NCBI RefSeq assembly: GCF_041296385.1
Contig: NC_091017.1
Span: 54,000,214 to 54,064,213, forward strand
DNA from: Aphelocoma coerulescens
Taxonomy: Eukaryota > Chordata > Aves > Passeriformes > Corvidae
DNA length: 64,000 nucleotides
Direction: 5' to 3'
The position numbers and the translations under genes are program-made. How positions within the stretch are numbered: position 1 is the stretch's first letter; the number at the start of each line of letters is the position of its first letter. Below, one piece after another: positions 49,594 through 62,034 of this stretch. The notes under the pieces are model-generated. The model was not told the DNA's origin, made no database searches, and was given only the letters and a program-made list of their open reading frames with translations.

Positions 49594-49732
49594 GACCCTG
49601 AGATGAGCTCAGTTGGTCAGAGCATGGTGCTAATAACACCAAGGCTGAGGTTTGATCCCTGTACAGGCCATTCACTTAAGAGCTGATCCTTGAGTCCCTT
49701 CCAACTCAGAAAGAGCTGTGATTCTGTGATAT
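49594..49732 (+). mobile_element. tRNA-Ile-derived SINE with CR1-like tail (TguSINE1 type)
   Basis: The head at 49600-49668 matches tRNA-Ile: GAGCTCAGTTGG (49605-49616, A box), then GAGCATGGTGCTAATAACACC with the AAT anticodon-loop region and GGTTTGATCCC (49649-49659, B box). The tail AGTCCCTTCCAACTCAGAA and ATTCTGTGAT has the style of a CR1 3' end, which lets CR1 machinery copy the RNA. This arrangement is known as TguSINE1 in zebra finch. The head lacks paired acceptor arms and the base changes disrupt tRNA folding, so it is not a functional tRNA gene. No clear target duplication is seen. Confidence 0.85.
49605..49659 (+). promoter_or_regulatory. Pol III A and B boxes of the SINE
   Basis: A box GAGCTCAGTTGG at 49605-49616 and B box GGTTTGATCCC at 49649-49659, spaced as in tRNA genes. 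One or two bases differ from the usual boxes, so the promoter may be weak. Confidence 0.7.
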
Positions 49733-52700
49733 AATAGTGTTTGTAATTTAAATATTTACCTTTCTCCTGAAAATCTGATAAAGAAAAAGATTGTTTGTAA
49801 AAAGCCTGAGGTATGAGCAGATTATGGATCATTTCTAATAACTGTATTTGCTCATACTGAATGTTTCATATCTATAATTTGAAATAACCTGAAGGTCCCA
49901 AAGATGTAAAAGCCTCCAGAACCAGGATACCAACTCATGTCATTGAATGCTATTTTTTTAACTCTAAGCTTAATTCATAGGTTAGCCCTAAAGCTTCAAA
50001 CTTTAATGAAAGATTATGGGAGTTTTCTGGTTTTATTATAGATTTCTTAAACTAATATTGTGTTAATAAAACAAACACTGTCAGCTGTAGGATTGAAGAC
50101 TAAACGAATCGTATTTTGGCCTTGGGGTCATACTGAGCTACTGTGATAATACAACAAACTTTATATTGTGAATAAAAAAAGTGATAGAGCATGGCTTAAA
50201 AACTAATGCAAGATCATGAAAATCTTTTAAAAGGTTCTTCTTCTTTCAGAGCCTTGTTATTTTTATACATGGAGCTAGGCCAACATATCATGAATATCAA
50301 ATTGATTAGCAAATCCTGAATCTAAATTAATGAATCAGTCAGCTAGTCTATTTCTCTGCTTTTGAGTATTGATAACATTCATGGAGACATTTTGCAGATA
50401 TAAGCCTACTTCCATGTTTTCATGACCCCCAGTGCTATCAGGAGGGAATAACCTATCTAACCCACCTTGAGAGTTTCACCAGCACACATATGCACGCATT
50501 TGGTATGACTTTTATTAAAGGAACCACATAAATTTTGCAAGATTAGGAATTTGAACATTCTTCCTAGTAAATCTCAATCCAGCTCCATGCAACAATACTT
50601 CAGGGGATAACTCTGTGATTTAGTTGGTAAAGTCTCATTTGTTATTCACTTCTTAGGAAACTCTTATTGTCCTCAAAACATCACTCATCTTAATCCAAGC
50701 CAAAACACTGAGCACATTTTTCTTTCAGTATTGGACATGGCCTATAAAACATGCAATAAGGGGAAAAAAAGGTAATTTAGATCATACAGAAGTTGAATTA
50801 ATTTTATATCTGAATTCTGAAAACAAGGAAGCACATATGCACTGGTCCAAGTTCTGATCTCTGAAATAGGAGGAGGTATAGATACTCTTTAGTCCTACTC
50901 TAATAGATACTGAAACAGTGTACTTCTGAGAAGTCCCAAGGATGATGAAAACAATTCATAGGTGAGGTGTTCTATTCTATCCTGATTTAAACCTTCTCTT
51001 AAGAAACCCATGGGAGAACTAAGGTGATCCTCATTTATTACATGTTGCATATATTTATAGAGACACTCCTTTAAATGCCATAATTTCTTATGAATTAAAC
51101 AAGAGTAAAAAACACGTAAAAACTAATCAAGAAGTATTCACTTGCAATAACCCTCAAGTGTTTTTAAGTGCCAAATATTAGCCAATTTCTTTCTAGATGA
51201 CATTTTAAAATAATGAGTATCAAAATGTCATGCTGTCCTCAGAAATGTGAGGTATACTCAGTTAGCCAGTCAGAAAATTACCATGTCAGTTTGAATGACC
51301 ATTTTCTGTGTAAAATGAAAGACTTGTCCACCAAGCAGAAACAGCAAATCCCCAGTGAGTAGATTTCACACCTTTTTGGTTCAACACTGTGCATCTCATA
51401 TTCTTCTGACTAGAATATGTCTTACTACCAAATTTTATGTGAATGCTTCAATAAACCAAAGTTTTTAGAATATATAATATTTACAGAGTAATGTAGGTAT
51501 TATCCTAATCAACTTTATATTTATGTAAGTAAAATACAGTATAAAAATTATATTAATGTTATTCCACACTTGGAAATATAAAAAATCTTTCTTGTTCAAC
51601 TTTGTTTTACCATTAATTTACAAGTTGCTGATAAATTAAATTCTGCTTTATATTTCTTATGTTTTAACATATTCCGAAAATTATATAAAACTCAGATTTC
51701 TTATCTTCTCTGAAATCAAATGTGAAAACTAACTATTAGAGTTTAGAAGTATCTTTACAAAGCTCTTCTCAGATTCTACAGCACCAGCTCTAAAAAGAAC
51801 TTATTTCCCACAAAGACAGGACTTGAATATTGTAAGTAGAATTTACTATTGGTCTACTCTACCTTTTGATAATCATTAATGACAACTTTAGAAAAGGGCA
51901 GATATAGTAAAAAGGTGAATATTATGGCTCTTAAAACTGTTATTGCTAGAGGCTACATTTTATTTCGAAAAAACCTCTGCAAGTGTGAAACTCAGTGTTT
52001 CCAATGGCTGTATTCATTCCCATCTCCAGTATAAAGTCTTTAACATATCTAGACAAAAGAATTTGCAAGCATCTTCTTCAATGCTTAAATAAATAATTAA
52101 TCTTAAACTCCTACTGATTTTAACAAAATCTTTACAAAATTGTTTTTACAGTGCAGTGCCTAATAGGAGCTTATTAAATTTTTGCCAGTACTACTGATCA
52201 TCAAGATACAGTATTACCATGTAACATGTGGATATAAATGTATAGATTCCACTTTTGATTACTCCACCAAGTACTTCAGGGAATTAATTTTTCACATTGT
52301 GTTCAAGCTGTTGCATTGAAATTCTTGAAGACAGTAACTGGGGTAGACCAATTAAGAGAATAAAGCCTTAATTTTCAACACCAGTAAATTTCAGCAAAAG
52401 AGTAGCTTTGCTTAATGATTCATGGACTGCCTAAATGTGCAAGAAAAGACTTTATGGTAGCATTAAGATCCAAGGAAAAGAACAGTTTTGAGGATTAGGC
52501 TGAAATAGAGCTTTGACAGATAAGAAACTATATGACAGATGAAGTTGTATTTTTACTTATTTACACACATTGAACAGCAACCTCGTGTACTGAAAAATTA
52601 CAAAGAGAGTGGTGTGGTTTGGTTTGTTGGGAGTAGTGGGGAAGTAGTCCCCTAATCAGGAAATTCCAACATTTAATGTAGTCAGGGTACATGCTCAAAG

Positions 52701-54089
52701 AGCATTGCCTGTCCAAGGCCCTTTGCATACGACTAACACCTGTATGCCATACCAACCAATAAAAGCAGACCTCTACTTTTTCCACATCAGGTACACAAGT
52801 AGTGAATTTCCTTCCCCCTATTATTCTTCTCAAACACATCAAGTTTGCCTGGAAAGCTCAAGATTTTGGCTTACTGGAGACAGGAAACAATTAACTGTCT
52901 CTACACACCCTTCATAGGAGGTTTACTGCAGGATGAAACCCAGATTTATGAAGCATATGTATTGTATTTGCTTGAAACTTGCATCAAACTCCATCTCACA
53001 AGCAGAGCCACATGCTAGTGATAAGTGTTACAAGAGATCAGTATGAAAAAATTTAGTTCACAATTCAAGGTCAACTTCACGCCCCTGCTGAAGCCTCCAG
53101 TCTGTCTCAGAAAATGTCATCCCTGACTCACAGCTGTAAAGATCTCTCAAAGCAGTGAGTTGTTGATAGTTCAGTCCCCAGAGGGCACAAGGAAACAGCA
53201 TAATTCTGTCACTAATTCAGTCCTATCCTCTAGGGTAAGCAGAGGATAAATATGAAGGAGGAAAACTTGGTTTGGGTATTCAGGCACTAGATTGAAACTG
53301 CTCTGACTTGGAGAATGAAAACTGACTCAGAATATTTTGCTGTGGAACATACACTCTTGTAGCAAAATGCTCTTCCAATAGATAACATTCTTATGTTTTT
53401 GGGGAAGGATTCAAGATAGTATACTGGCAGGTTGTAAGCAACATTAATTGCTAATTATTGTAAGAGACAAGTTTTAATTTCAGTTTTGCTAATTTAACTC
53501 TGTTGTGTTCTTGATTAAGAAATTCAACCTTATAACACCATGGTAAAATCATTCCAAACAAGAAACACTGTAGCACCTGATTCTTTAAAGTTATTGGCAG
53601 GTTTACCACAACCATGAAAATTAAGCCACTTGGGCATATATGGAATTCCCTCTAGTCTAAATTAAAAGTGCTTGCCTGTATCTGTCTCTCCATCTGTGAA
53701 ATTAAGAAGGAGCCCTCTACCTGCTTCATATAAACTGTACAGAGTTGAAAAGAACCAAAATTGCTATAGCAGGAGTTCCAGCTTACACTATCATTTTTTA
53801 CTAACACCATTACCTGCACAACGTTTAAGTTCAAATAAAATGTGTAATATTATCCACATTTTATTTATGTAGAGTATAATAAGGCTTGTGACTACACAAT
53901 CTCAGTCTCTTTGGCTCAGGATCACCCTTAGCAATACCTAGCTAGATACAGTCAAAGACATTAATTCAAAAGAAAAATGAATGCAAAAATTTTATCATGT
54001 ACTGCTAAATGAAGAAATCTCCCTGTTTTTCTTCAATCAGTGTTTTGGAGAGGAGTTGTGAACTCAACCAGCACATCCTTATCATTCAG

Positions 54090-54116
54090 GGATGAGTCCT
54101 TTGGGAGGACTCATCC
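54090..54116. repeat. Perfect 10-bp inverted repeat, 7-nt loop
   Basis: GGATGAGTCC (54090-54099) and GGACTCATCC (54107-54116) are exact reverse complements. This length is expected about once by chance in a window of this size. Confidence 0.9.
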
Positions 54117-54613
54117 AGCCCTGTATCAGTGTATAATACTTTCTCAGTTACCCATGAGCATTCCTTTTAAAGCCTTACTCCACTCAATACCTGAGACGTT
54201 CTCCTCTGCATCTCTACAATTTTGTATAAATTGGTTAACTATTCACACATACTACAGCTTCACTTCTACCAAGCTCAACTCTATTTAGATGCCTCTACTG
54301 CTCCTCCAAACTAGAGTCTAAAACCAGCTGATGGTATTCCCACCTCTATAATGAAAAATATCCAAGCACACCTGTTAAGGCATGGGTGGATTCTCACCTA
54401 CTTCTCTTAAAGGCACCAGGTCTTGCGGACCATCAGGGCAATTTACCAGGCAGCTTTGATTGTACAGCTAGAAGATGCTTCATTCCAGATTAAAAGAAAG
54501 CTGTAAAATAGACACACCCTACTACTGGTCTACTCTAGTGTAGGTAGCCCTGTCTCAAGGAAATAAAGAAAAGTAAATGTGCTTTAAGAAGATTCTGATG
54601 ATAGAACCCTTTA

Positions 54614-54651
54614 CTTTGTTTAAATGCTTGTGTAAGAGCATTTAAACAAAG
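54614..54651. repeat. Perfect 15-bp inverted repeat, 8-nt loop
   Basis: CTTTGTTTAAATGCT (54614-54628) and AGCATTTAAACAAAG (54637-54651) are exact reverse complements around the loop TGTGTAAG. The stem is too short for a normal microRNA precursor. No known element is adjacent. Confidence 0.95.
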
Positions 54652-57600
54652 AAAAAGTTGAAGCTGTAAGCAGCCTGCAGCCAGTGAGGCACTTACCAAA
54701 GCTGGAGTTACACAATATTACAAAAAGGGAAGGAAGCAGGATGAGAAATGTAGGAAGGCCTCAGAACAATCATTTGTTAAGTGCTGCAATACACCATGCG
54801 TTAGACAAAGCTGAGATATAATTGCTACAGAAATAGGCTGTTTCTAAAACTTTATTAACTTTGGCATGGTTGCAGAGTGTGATTACATTTGGTACATAAC
54901 TGGAGGTCTGGTTTTGATTGCCTGGTGAGTGCTCCCACCAGCAGCTGTGCACCAGTACAACCCTCTTCAGTCCCATGCTCCAAGGAAGAGAAAGTGACCA
55001 TGTCCCTGTGCACTTCTCCTTTGGTGAAGTCAGCAGTGAGCGCTCTGCAAACCATCCCCGTTTGCTACCTTGTTTAGGAAAGTTTTGCTCATAATATTTA
55101 ATTGATTTCTCATACAGAATTTAGTAGTTATTTAGCACCCAGGACATTGGGAAGATCACGAGTTTTCCTGCAGTCATAGTTAGTAACAGTGGACACCAAT
55201 GGTCCAGGGGATGCATTTAGATGATCCACAGCTCATAAGACTAACCTGTATCATCTGCACCTTTTTTCTTTCTTCTCTCTACATTTTCTCAGATATATGT
55301 CTTGAATTGAGACTGTTAATCCCATTTTCTGAAAGGCATGGGAAAAAGCACAAGGGTGTCTGTTCTTGTGTAGCAGTGGAAAGGCCCTGAGCTGAAACTG
55401 AGCAAGCTGCATGGCACGTTTCACCTGAGACAGGAGTAATGCGCCCCAGGGAAACACAGCACAAAACTAAGAAATAATAAAAAAGAAGTAAAAGGTAAAG
55501 AACCTATGAGCAAGTGTGGTGGCAACTCTAGGGAAGCTGTCATTTCTGCTTCTTGGATTTACCTTTCTGTGGCACACTGTGCAGTTCTGACTAATCTGAA
55601 ATTGCAAATACCTGGAGTCTAAGATCCCCAGACTCTTTGTTCAGTCTAATACTCAATAAAAATGGTCACCAGTGCAGCTATTAGTAAGAGTAAGTAACAT
55701 GCTGCCTGTGGACTTTTCCAATTGCTCTCTGGTAACTGTCACAGCAATTAATGTGTTCAGTGACAGGGATGCTTCCCCTGAAGAATTTCTTTCAAGGAAT
55801 AAGTTTTTTGTACTGCCAGAATAACTTGTCTTGTTTTACCCTTATAGTCCGAGCTAGAGTTTAGCCAAAAATGTCTGGTGCAGGAAAATAAAAGAGACTC
55901 AGGCATTCACGGTAGGTAGGACACAACATTTTTCTATATATGTGTTTTTAATTTAGATTTAGGAATATGTGCTCTAAATACCTAAATGCATTGCTAACAT
56001 TACCAGTAAAAATCGTATTGCAGTTATAAATTCATTATAGTTCGTTTCTTGTATTTCCCACTCTGTCCTTTTTGTGAGATGCACAGTAATTTTCCCCAGG
56101 TTTCTGCAGCAGCCTCATAACAAACATGCAGGTTGCTGAAGCTGAAAGTCCAGAACTCTGGACTCACTATTCTTTAATTCAGACATGGGGAAATGTGCAA
56201 TGATGCAGGATCATCAGCTTTTCTCTCAAATATTCCATCTTTCAGTAGAGCAGCAAGAAGTGGGATAGAGTTAAATATCCACGTTTTCCAATCCCCAGGT
56301 TTGAAAATATTTCCAAGTTTTGAAAATCTTTTTAAAGTGCAATTAAGATCACAGGCACTTGGAGGAAGGACATGAAGTTAACTGGAAATCCTCACTATGT
56401 GTCAGCTCTAGTTATACCTCTTGACAATGTTAACCACTTCACATTGAAAAATTCATGCTGCACTTTCAACAGTATATCTTATGTGGATTTTAAGCCCCAA
56501 ATTATGAATAGAGAAAACTCAAAATCTTTAAAAATGTTAAGTATATTTCAAATTTATGAAAAAACCTGTTTATTCATATGAAAATATTCCATTAAGAAAC
56601 CAGAATCTTTATATGAAAATTAGACTAGTTGAAAAATGTCCATTATAAATGAGAATTAAAACTCACCAGAAAAAATAAAAGTCAAGGAAGATCATGCTTT
56701 ATCACTCACCCTTTCTTATTAGAGAACAGGAAATTAATGCAGGATTGTTGGAGGAATTTTCTGGAATTACTCTATCCAAGTTTTTGCATAGCAGAGACAA
56801 AAAACCAAAACAAAACCAGCAGCAATATTTTTGTTCATTCTATGACACTGAAAAATTAGCATTCTGAGTGAAAACTTCACAATCCAATTAAAAGCAAATA
56901 AACTCAGGCATAGGTAAAGACACAGTAAGATGAAGCAGAAACTACAGCTCAGAGTACCAATAACTCACATAGGGCTCAAAGAATTTCAAAGGAATATTGA
57001 AAGCTTTCTCTTAATAACTTAAATTGCTGAAAAGGTGCACCTCTGCATAAAGTATTTCTAAAGCACTTTAAGAAATCTCACTCTGCAGAAGGTAACTACT
57101 GAAGTACAGGGAAGCAACAAAGTGGTAGTTTGGTTAGTACATATAGTTACACACTTAGGCCTTTCATCAGTGTCTAAAATAGTGATAAATCATAAAGAAA
57201 GGATGCTGAGTCATGACCCTCAATTTATTTCCTTTTCTCTGGGCAAAGCTGAGGTTTATCAAGTCTATTTCCTTTCTGTGTGGCTAATGTAGGACCCAGA
57301 TAGATGATGATCTTCCCAAAGTATTCCCTGCCTTATGTGTCTTTGCGGCAACACATCTCCCCTCGTTCAAGGACTACCCACCTCCTAAAAAGTGTCAGTC
57401 TGTATTCTGACACCACATTTCCTGTGCTGTCTCAGTTAATTACCAGCACAAACATGGGTAGACATGTTAAAAGCATGTATTCAGTCAAATAGAACTTCTT
57501 CATCAGCCATTATCTACTTGGTTTTTCAGGAAGGAAAGAATAAGTGTCTCTAAATAGGGACTCTTTCACCCTTTCCCTCAGTTTTTTCAATGTCATGGAC

Positions 57601-59552
57601 ACTGAGGTAGATGCATATATAGCTCCAGGTTTCAGTGACCTACTGTGAAAACCACGACCAGAACTGCAGTGTTTGGCAGCAGATGAAGCTGTATCACAGC
57701 CTCCCTTCCTGCCTCCCTCTCAAAACCTCTTAAGTTTCTTAGACCATCAGGTAAGTGCCAGTTTCTGTCTCTAATCTATGAGTGTTGTACCCTAAATTAT
57801 TTAACTGTTTTGATATGGTTCTATAACAAGAAACAAAAAAGCTGAATTATAACTCCCTTTTCTTCTATAATGCGATGTTCCTGAAAGAGGTTCTCAATGG
57901 TGAGGCAAAAGAGAGAAATATCCAGTCCTAAAGCATATACAGAGTATTTGACATAGATGTAAAACCTTGCTTCGGAAGAGAATGGAAGTTCTGACTCTGC
58001 ACACTTTTACTTGTGGTGTACATATTTGCATCCACAGAAAAAAAATGTGGGCAATGTTATTTAGAAGTGTCAGCAATCATATTTTACTTTTCTGCTGTTA
58101 CCTCAACTTTGTAATTAGTCTGCACACATTGAAACTAGTAAAGAATAGCTTACATAAAGAACATGGCAACGTGTTATATGAAAGACAAAGAAATGCAGTC
58201 TTGGCAGAGCTCACAGATTGACAGGCTGAAACCCCTGCTTGCCTCAATGACAGCACTTTCACCACTTTGATTTGAGACAAGGTTTCTTTCACAGATGTTA
58301 GGACTAGAATTGTTATTAAGATTATCTCTTCTGATTTAAAGAAGAAGAAGTGATAGACTGTCATCCTGAAACTCCTGAGCTGTAATTCAGTTGGAACAGA
58401 CCATTTAAAAGAAATCTTATTTTAAATTATTCAAATGATTGATTTATTGCACTTTGAAATAAATACTAGAGAAAAAAAATCCCATTTTGTCCAAAACAAT
58501 TGTTGCTGTTTGAAGACCATGGATAAATTTTCAGGAGTATTTAAGAGTTGAGTGGTCTAAATTTTTATTAATTTTGGCAGGGAAGTCACACAGGAACATT
58601 TGAAATGATAATTTAATAGCCAGTTAGGGCATAATACGGAATTTTTTTCTCCCTGCTGCTGACTGAAGGCTGCTGATGTTGTCATGTGCATAGAATCAAT
58701 TCGAATAAGATGAATTGGTGTGTTCATTACAGTTTTCCACTTGTTTATATATCCTTTGCCACAAAACAAACATATACACATGAAATAAATCGTTAAAATC
58801 TCCTGGAACTATGCAAATCTGTTTTCTAATTACTTATGTGACTCATTAGAGTGTGGTGACAGTGTCGAGTTCTATCAAAGAATGTCAAATTGATTGAGTC
58901 ATGACTGACCCATGCAGCCTGGGTGAGGTTATACAACATGACATGAAGCCTCATGCAGTGTCAGAAAGGTCATTGTTTTTCTCTACACATTACTTGGTTA
59001 TCCAAGTAAGATCGCACGTTGAAGTTCTCACTGATGAAAACATAAAATACTGCAACTTCATTGTTGTTTATTATGAATCCTATATACTCAAATGAAAGAC
59101 TTAAGGTGCCTGGATTTAGACTAGCACAAATGAGGTAACTGATCCTTGATGGAGAAAATTCCTGTTGTTAGTTGCACGCTGTTAAAAAGCTTTAAATCCA
59201 TATAAGTGAGGAAACCACCATGTAATTCTCCACTATACTTCTGCAATACTTTTAACAGTTTAAATTACATCAACAAAAGGAAAGGCAAAAATTATGAAAT
59301 ATTTGTTGCTTTGATTTAAGAAAAAAAGACTTCATCAAAATAAAATCATGAAAATGCAGTGATTTACAGTAATGGTTTGATGAAGGAAATTAAAGGGTAG
59401 CTTTCATAGGTATATCAAAGGTTTTTGCAAAAACTTTCTTGAAGCTACTTACAGGATCAGGTCTGTATTCTAATTACACCACAAAAATTAGAAAAATCTA
59501 AGATACAGATCTATGATACAGTTTCTACAGTAACTTGTAGAAATATCACACT

Positions 59553-59575
59553 CCCCCCCCCCCCCCCCCCCCCCC
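59553..59575. repeat. Poly-C tract, 23 bases
   Basis: An uninterrupted run of 23 C after CACACT and before AGTTT. The opposite strand is a 23-G run able to form quadruplex structures. Length may vary or be misassembled. Confidence 0.95.
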
Positions 59576-60475
59576 AGTTTATTTTTCTTACAGCACATTG
59601 TACATCTCATTTCTTTTAAAATAGTACCACTGAAAATGTTCAGCATAATACTGGAAAGAAAGACAGTGCTTTCTAATTTCTACAGAACCACATGTCTGTT
59701 ACACATCCCACCCTTATCATTTTTATCTTCATTAGCAATTCCCCTGTCAGTATTCTATAAAAAAAGTACAAAATGAATACTTTTTAGAAGCATAAACTCA
59801 GCTGTCTCAGCTGTGTCTGTCAAACTGATATGTACCATCTTTATTTAGAAAACCAAGTCATCTTGTTGTTCCATCAGTGAATATAAATATTGATATTTTA
59901 TGTAAATAAGTGCATAATATATTACATTGGAAAAATCCCTGTCATTTTTACTCCCAGACTATATAGTTGAATTATAGTTGAAAGATGTTTAGTGCAATAT
60001 TCTAATGGCCCCTCTTTTATGATCTTAGGTGGAGCTTTTCAAGGTAATGCTAAAATATTATTTTAAGGAATATTATTTAAAGGAAGCTAGCCAAGTAAAT
60101 TATTAGAGAAACTTAGGACTTTGTGAAATATATATCAATATGTGACAAATGTGTAAGACAATATCTTCAAAGAAGTATTCAGGTTTAACTCGAGAGAAAC
60201 AGTTAAACATTTTAATTTCTGACTCATGTAGATCAGATTCAGTTACCCCTCCTAATTCGAAAAGCGACTTATTCCCCTGAAAAGCTGTTTTGGGGATTTC
60301 ATATCTTAAATAAGCAGGTAAGCATGTGCTAGATTAGAAAAGATTGGGGTGAGTTGATTCTCTTTCACATTGCATGAAATAATTCAAAATCATCTGTTTC
60401 ATTCCCATATTTTAAAAAATTAAAGACTTCGAAAACATTAATTTCCAATTAGTTGTTTTTTCTGTTATTTTAGCT

Positions 60476-60556
60476 ATAGAATCATAGAATCATGGAATAT
60501 GCTGAGTTGGAAGGGACCCATCAGGATCATCAAGTCCAGCTCCTGGCCCTGCACGG
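60476..60556 (-). mobile_element. Very short CR1 3' tail, antisense
   Basis: ATAGAATCATAGAATCATGG (two copies of the 8-bp terminal CR1 unit) followed by GAGTTGGAAGGGACCCATCAGG and CCAGCTCCTGGCCCTGCAC is the antisense end of a CR1 subfamily. Only about 80 bp are present. The sequence returns to AT-rich DNA at about 60557. Confidence 0.93.
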
Positions 60557-61246
60557 CTGACTGCTAACTACTTGCTTATAACAATTTTTAAGTTTGTGCA
60601 TTAGCTGGAAAGAAAAAGACTGGTGTAAAATGCAGTGTTTCCATCTCCTTAATGAAAAATTAATTATCCATTACCTGGTTTGTAACGTCCTGTGTGTCAT
60701 ATCACCATAGAAGAACCATTCTAGTGGATTTCATATGGATTCATGTTTGTATTATTTCGTACAGCCAAGGTCACGTTTCTCTCTGTAACTTTCTACTTGT
60801 ATTCCTGAATATCTTACAGATATTTATTTTTGACTAAATCTGTCTTAACAATGTTTATAATGTTGTATAATATTGAGAAAATTTTCTCTTTGGTGTTATA
60901 AAAAGGAGCTGATGTATCACAACACCAGACGTCTTAAATCTGAAAAATAAATCTGAAAGCAATTTTATTTGTCATTTTTCTCAGCCATTTTCAAGGGTTA
61001 GCTTTAGCAAAATCCCATGCCAATTAAAGTGAACTTGACAATACAGAATATATGAAGCATCTTCCCTTTAAATCTTCTTATGCAGCTTCCACTGAATTCA
61101 GAGGACTGATAGGTAGGGCTCACAGCAGGAAAACTTATCAATACATGTTTAGAAACAGTTTACTCTGTGACTCTCTGGGTCTCCAAGGACAAATTTAGCA
61201 ATGAAAATGAGAGGAAGCACTAAAAGTGTTAAACCAAACACTTGGA

Positions 61247-61300
61247 GATTTGTGTGTGCGTGCGTATGAGTGTGTGTGTGTGTATGAGAGTGTGTGTACG
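61247..61300. repeat. TG-rich microsatellite
   Basis: Interrupted TG repeats with TGCG and TATGAG interruptions. Simple-sequence DNA. Confidence 0.9.
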
Positions 61301-61825
61301 CAAATCACTTGAATAGCCTCTTTGGAGTTCAGAAGAGGTGGAGTTCTCCATGTAGGCATATCCTAGGCATGTCAGCAACATATTGACTAATGAATATAGC
61401 TTAATGTATAACAGGAATTTTTCATGGAGCACAATTAGATCACCAAATTTAGAAATTTTGTCATGAGGAATATAAAACCTTTCATAAGTTTAAAGATCCA
61501 GACTCAGCAAAAACAATTGGTACAATATCCTGAAATAAAATCTTAGTCCTTTTATAAAATAGTTACCAACATTTGCAATTTCTATTATTGAACTAATATT
61601 CATGATTCTTACTGAAAATCTTCAGAGCCTAACAAATTTTGACTTGTTGGTTGTCTATCATTGACACTGCACTTTGTCTGCATACAGAAACTCATAATTC
61701 AGGTTTAAAGTAAGAGTCATTTTGTATTTGAAACCCTCACATCATTCCCTCTTTTAAAGTGATGGAAGTGTTAAGGTGCTATTGCTAGAGTGTTTTTGAT
61801 GCAGCACTTTTTGAAAGCAGCAGAC

Positions 61826-61857
61826 CATTAATATTAACACCAGGTTTAATATTAATG
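61826..61857. repeat. Perfect 12-bp inverted repeat, 8-nt loop
   Basis: CATTAATATTAA (61826-61837) pairs exactly with TTAATATTAATG (61846-61857). It is AT-rich, so chance is more likely than for a mixed sequence. Confidence 0.92.
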
Positions 61858-61989
61858 ATAGATTTTACAGTGTGGTATTAAAATTTAAATGAACAGAGTA
61901 CTGTGCAAATACCAGTTGTGCACATGAATATAAAAAGGAGTATCTCATATGGGAGTTTATTCTCCATCCCTGTGCAATTTGGACTGCAT

Positions 61990-62034
61990 ATCTCTTGGTT
62001 AACAGTCTGCTCAGGAGAGATCTAACCAAGAGAT
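61990..62034. repeat. Perfect 12-bp inverted repeat, 21-nt loop
   Basis: ATCTCTTGGTTA (61990-62001) pairs exactly with TAACCAAGAGAT (62023-62034). It lies 133 bp from the previous inverted repeat. Confidence 0.92.

Larger units (their letters stand above)
49733..60475. other. Long gene-free stretch with a few inverted repeats
   Basis: About 10.7 kb. No mobile element or gene recognised. It includes inverted repeats at 54090-54116 and 54614-54651, a possible noncoding exon (57582-57750, see findings) and a 23-C tract (59553-59575). Open frames are at most 93 codons, without motifs. The DNA is strongly AT-rich around 51400-51700. Confidence 0.5.

Noticed and set aside
49594..49668. Functional tRNA-Ile gene
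   Set aside because: The arms do not pair as in a tRNA and a CR1-like tail follows, so it is a SINE.
54090..54116. 10-bp hairpin as a regulatory element
   Set aside because: A perfect 10-bp stem with a short loop is expected about once by chance in 64 kb. No neighbouring gene gives it a role.
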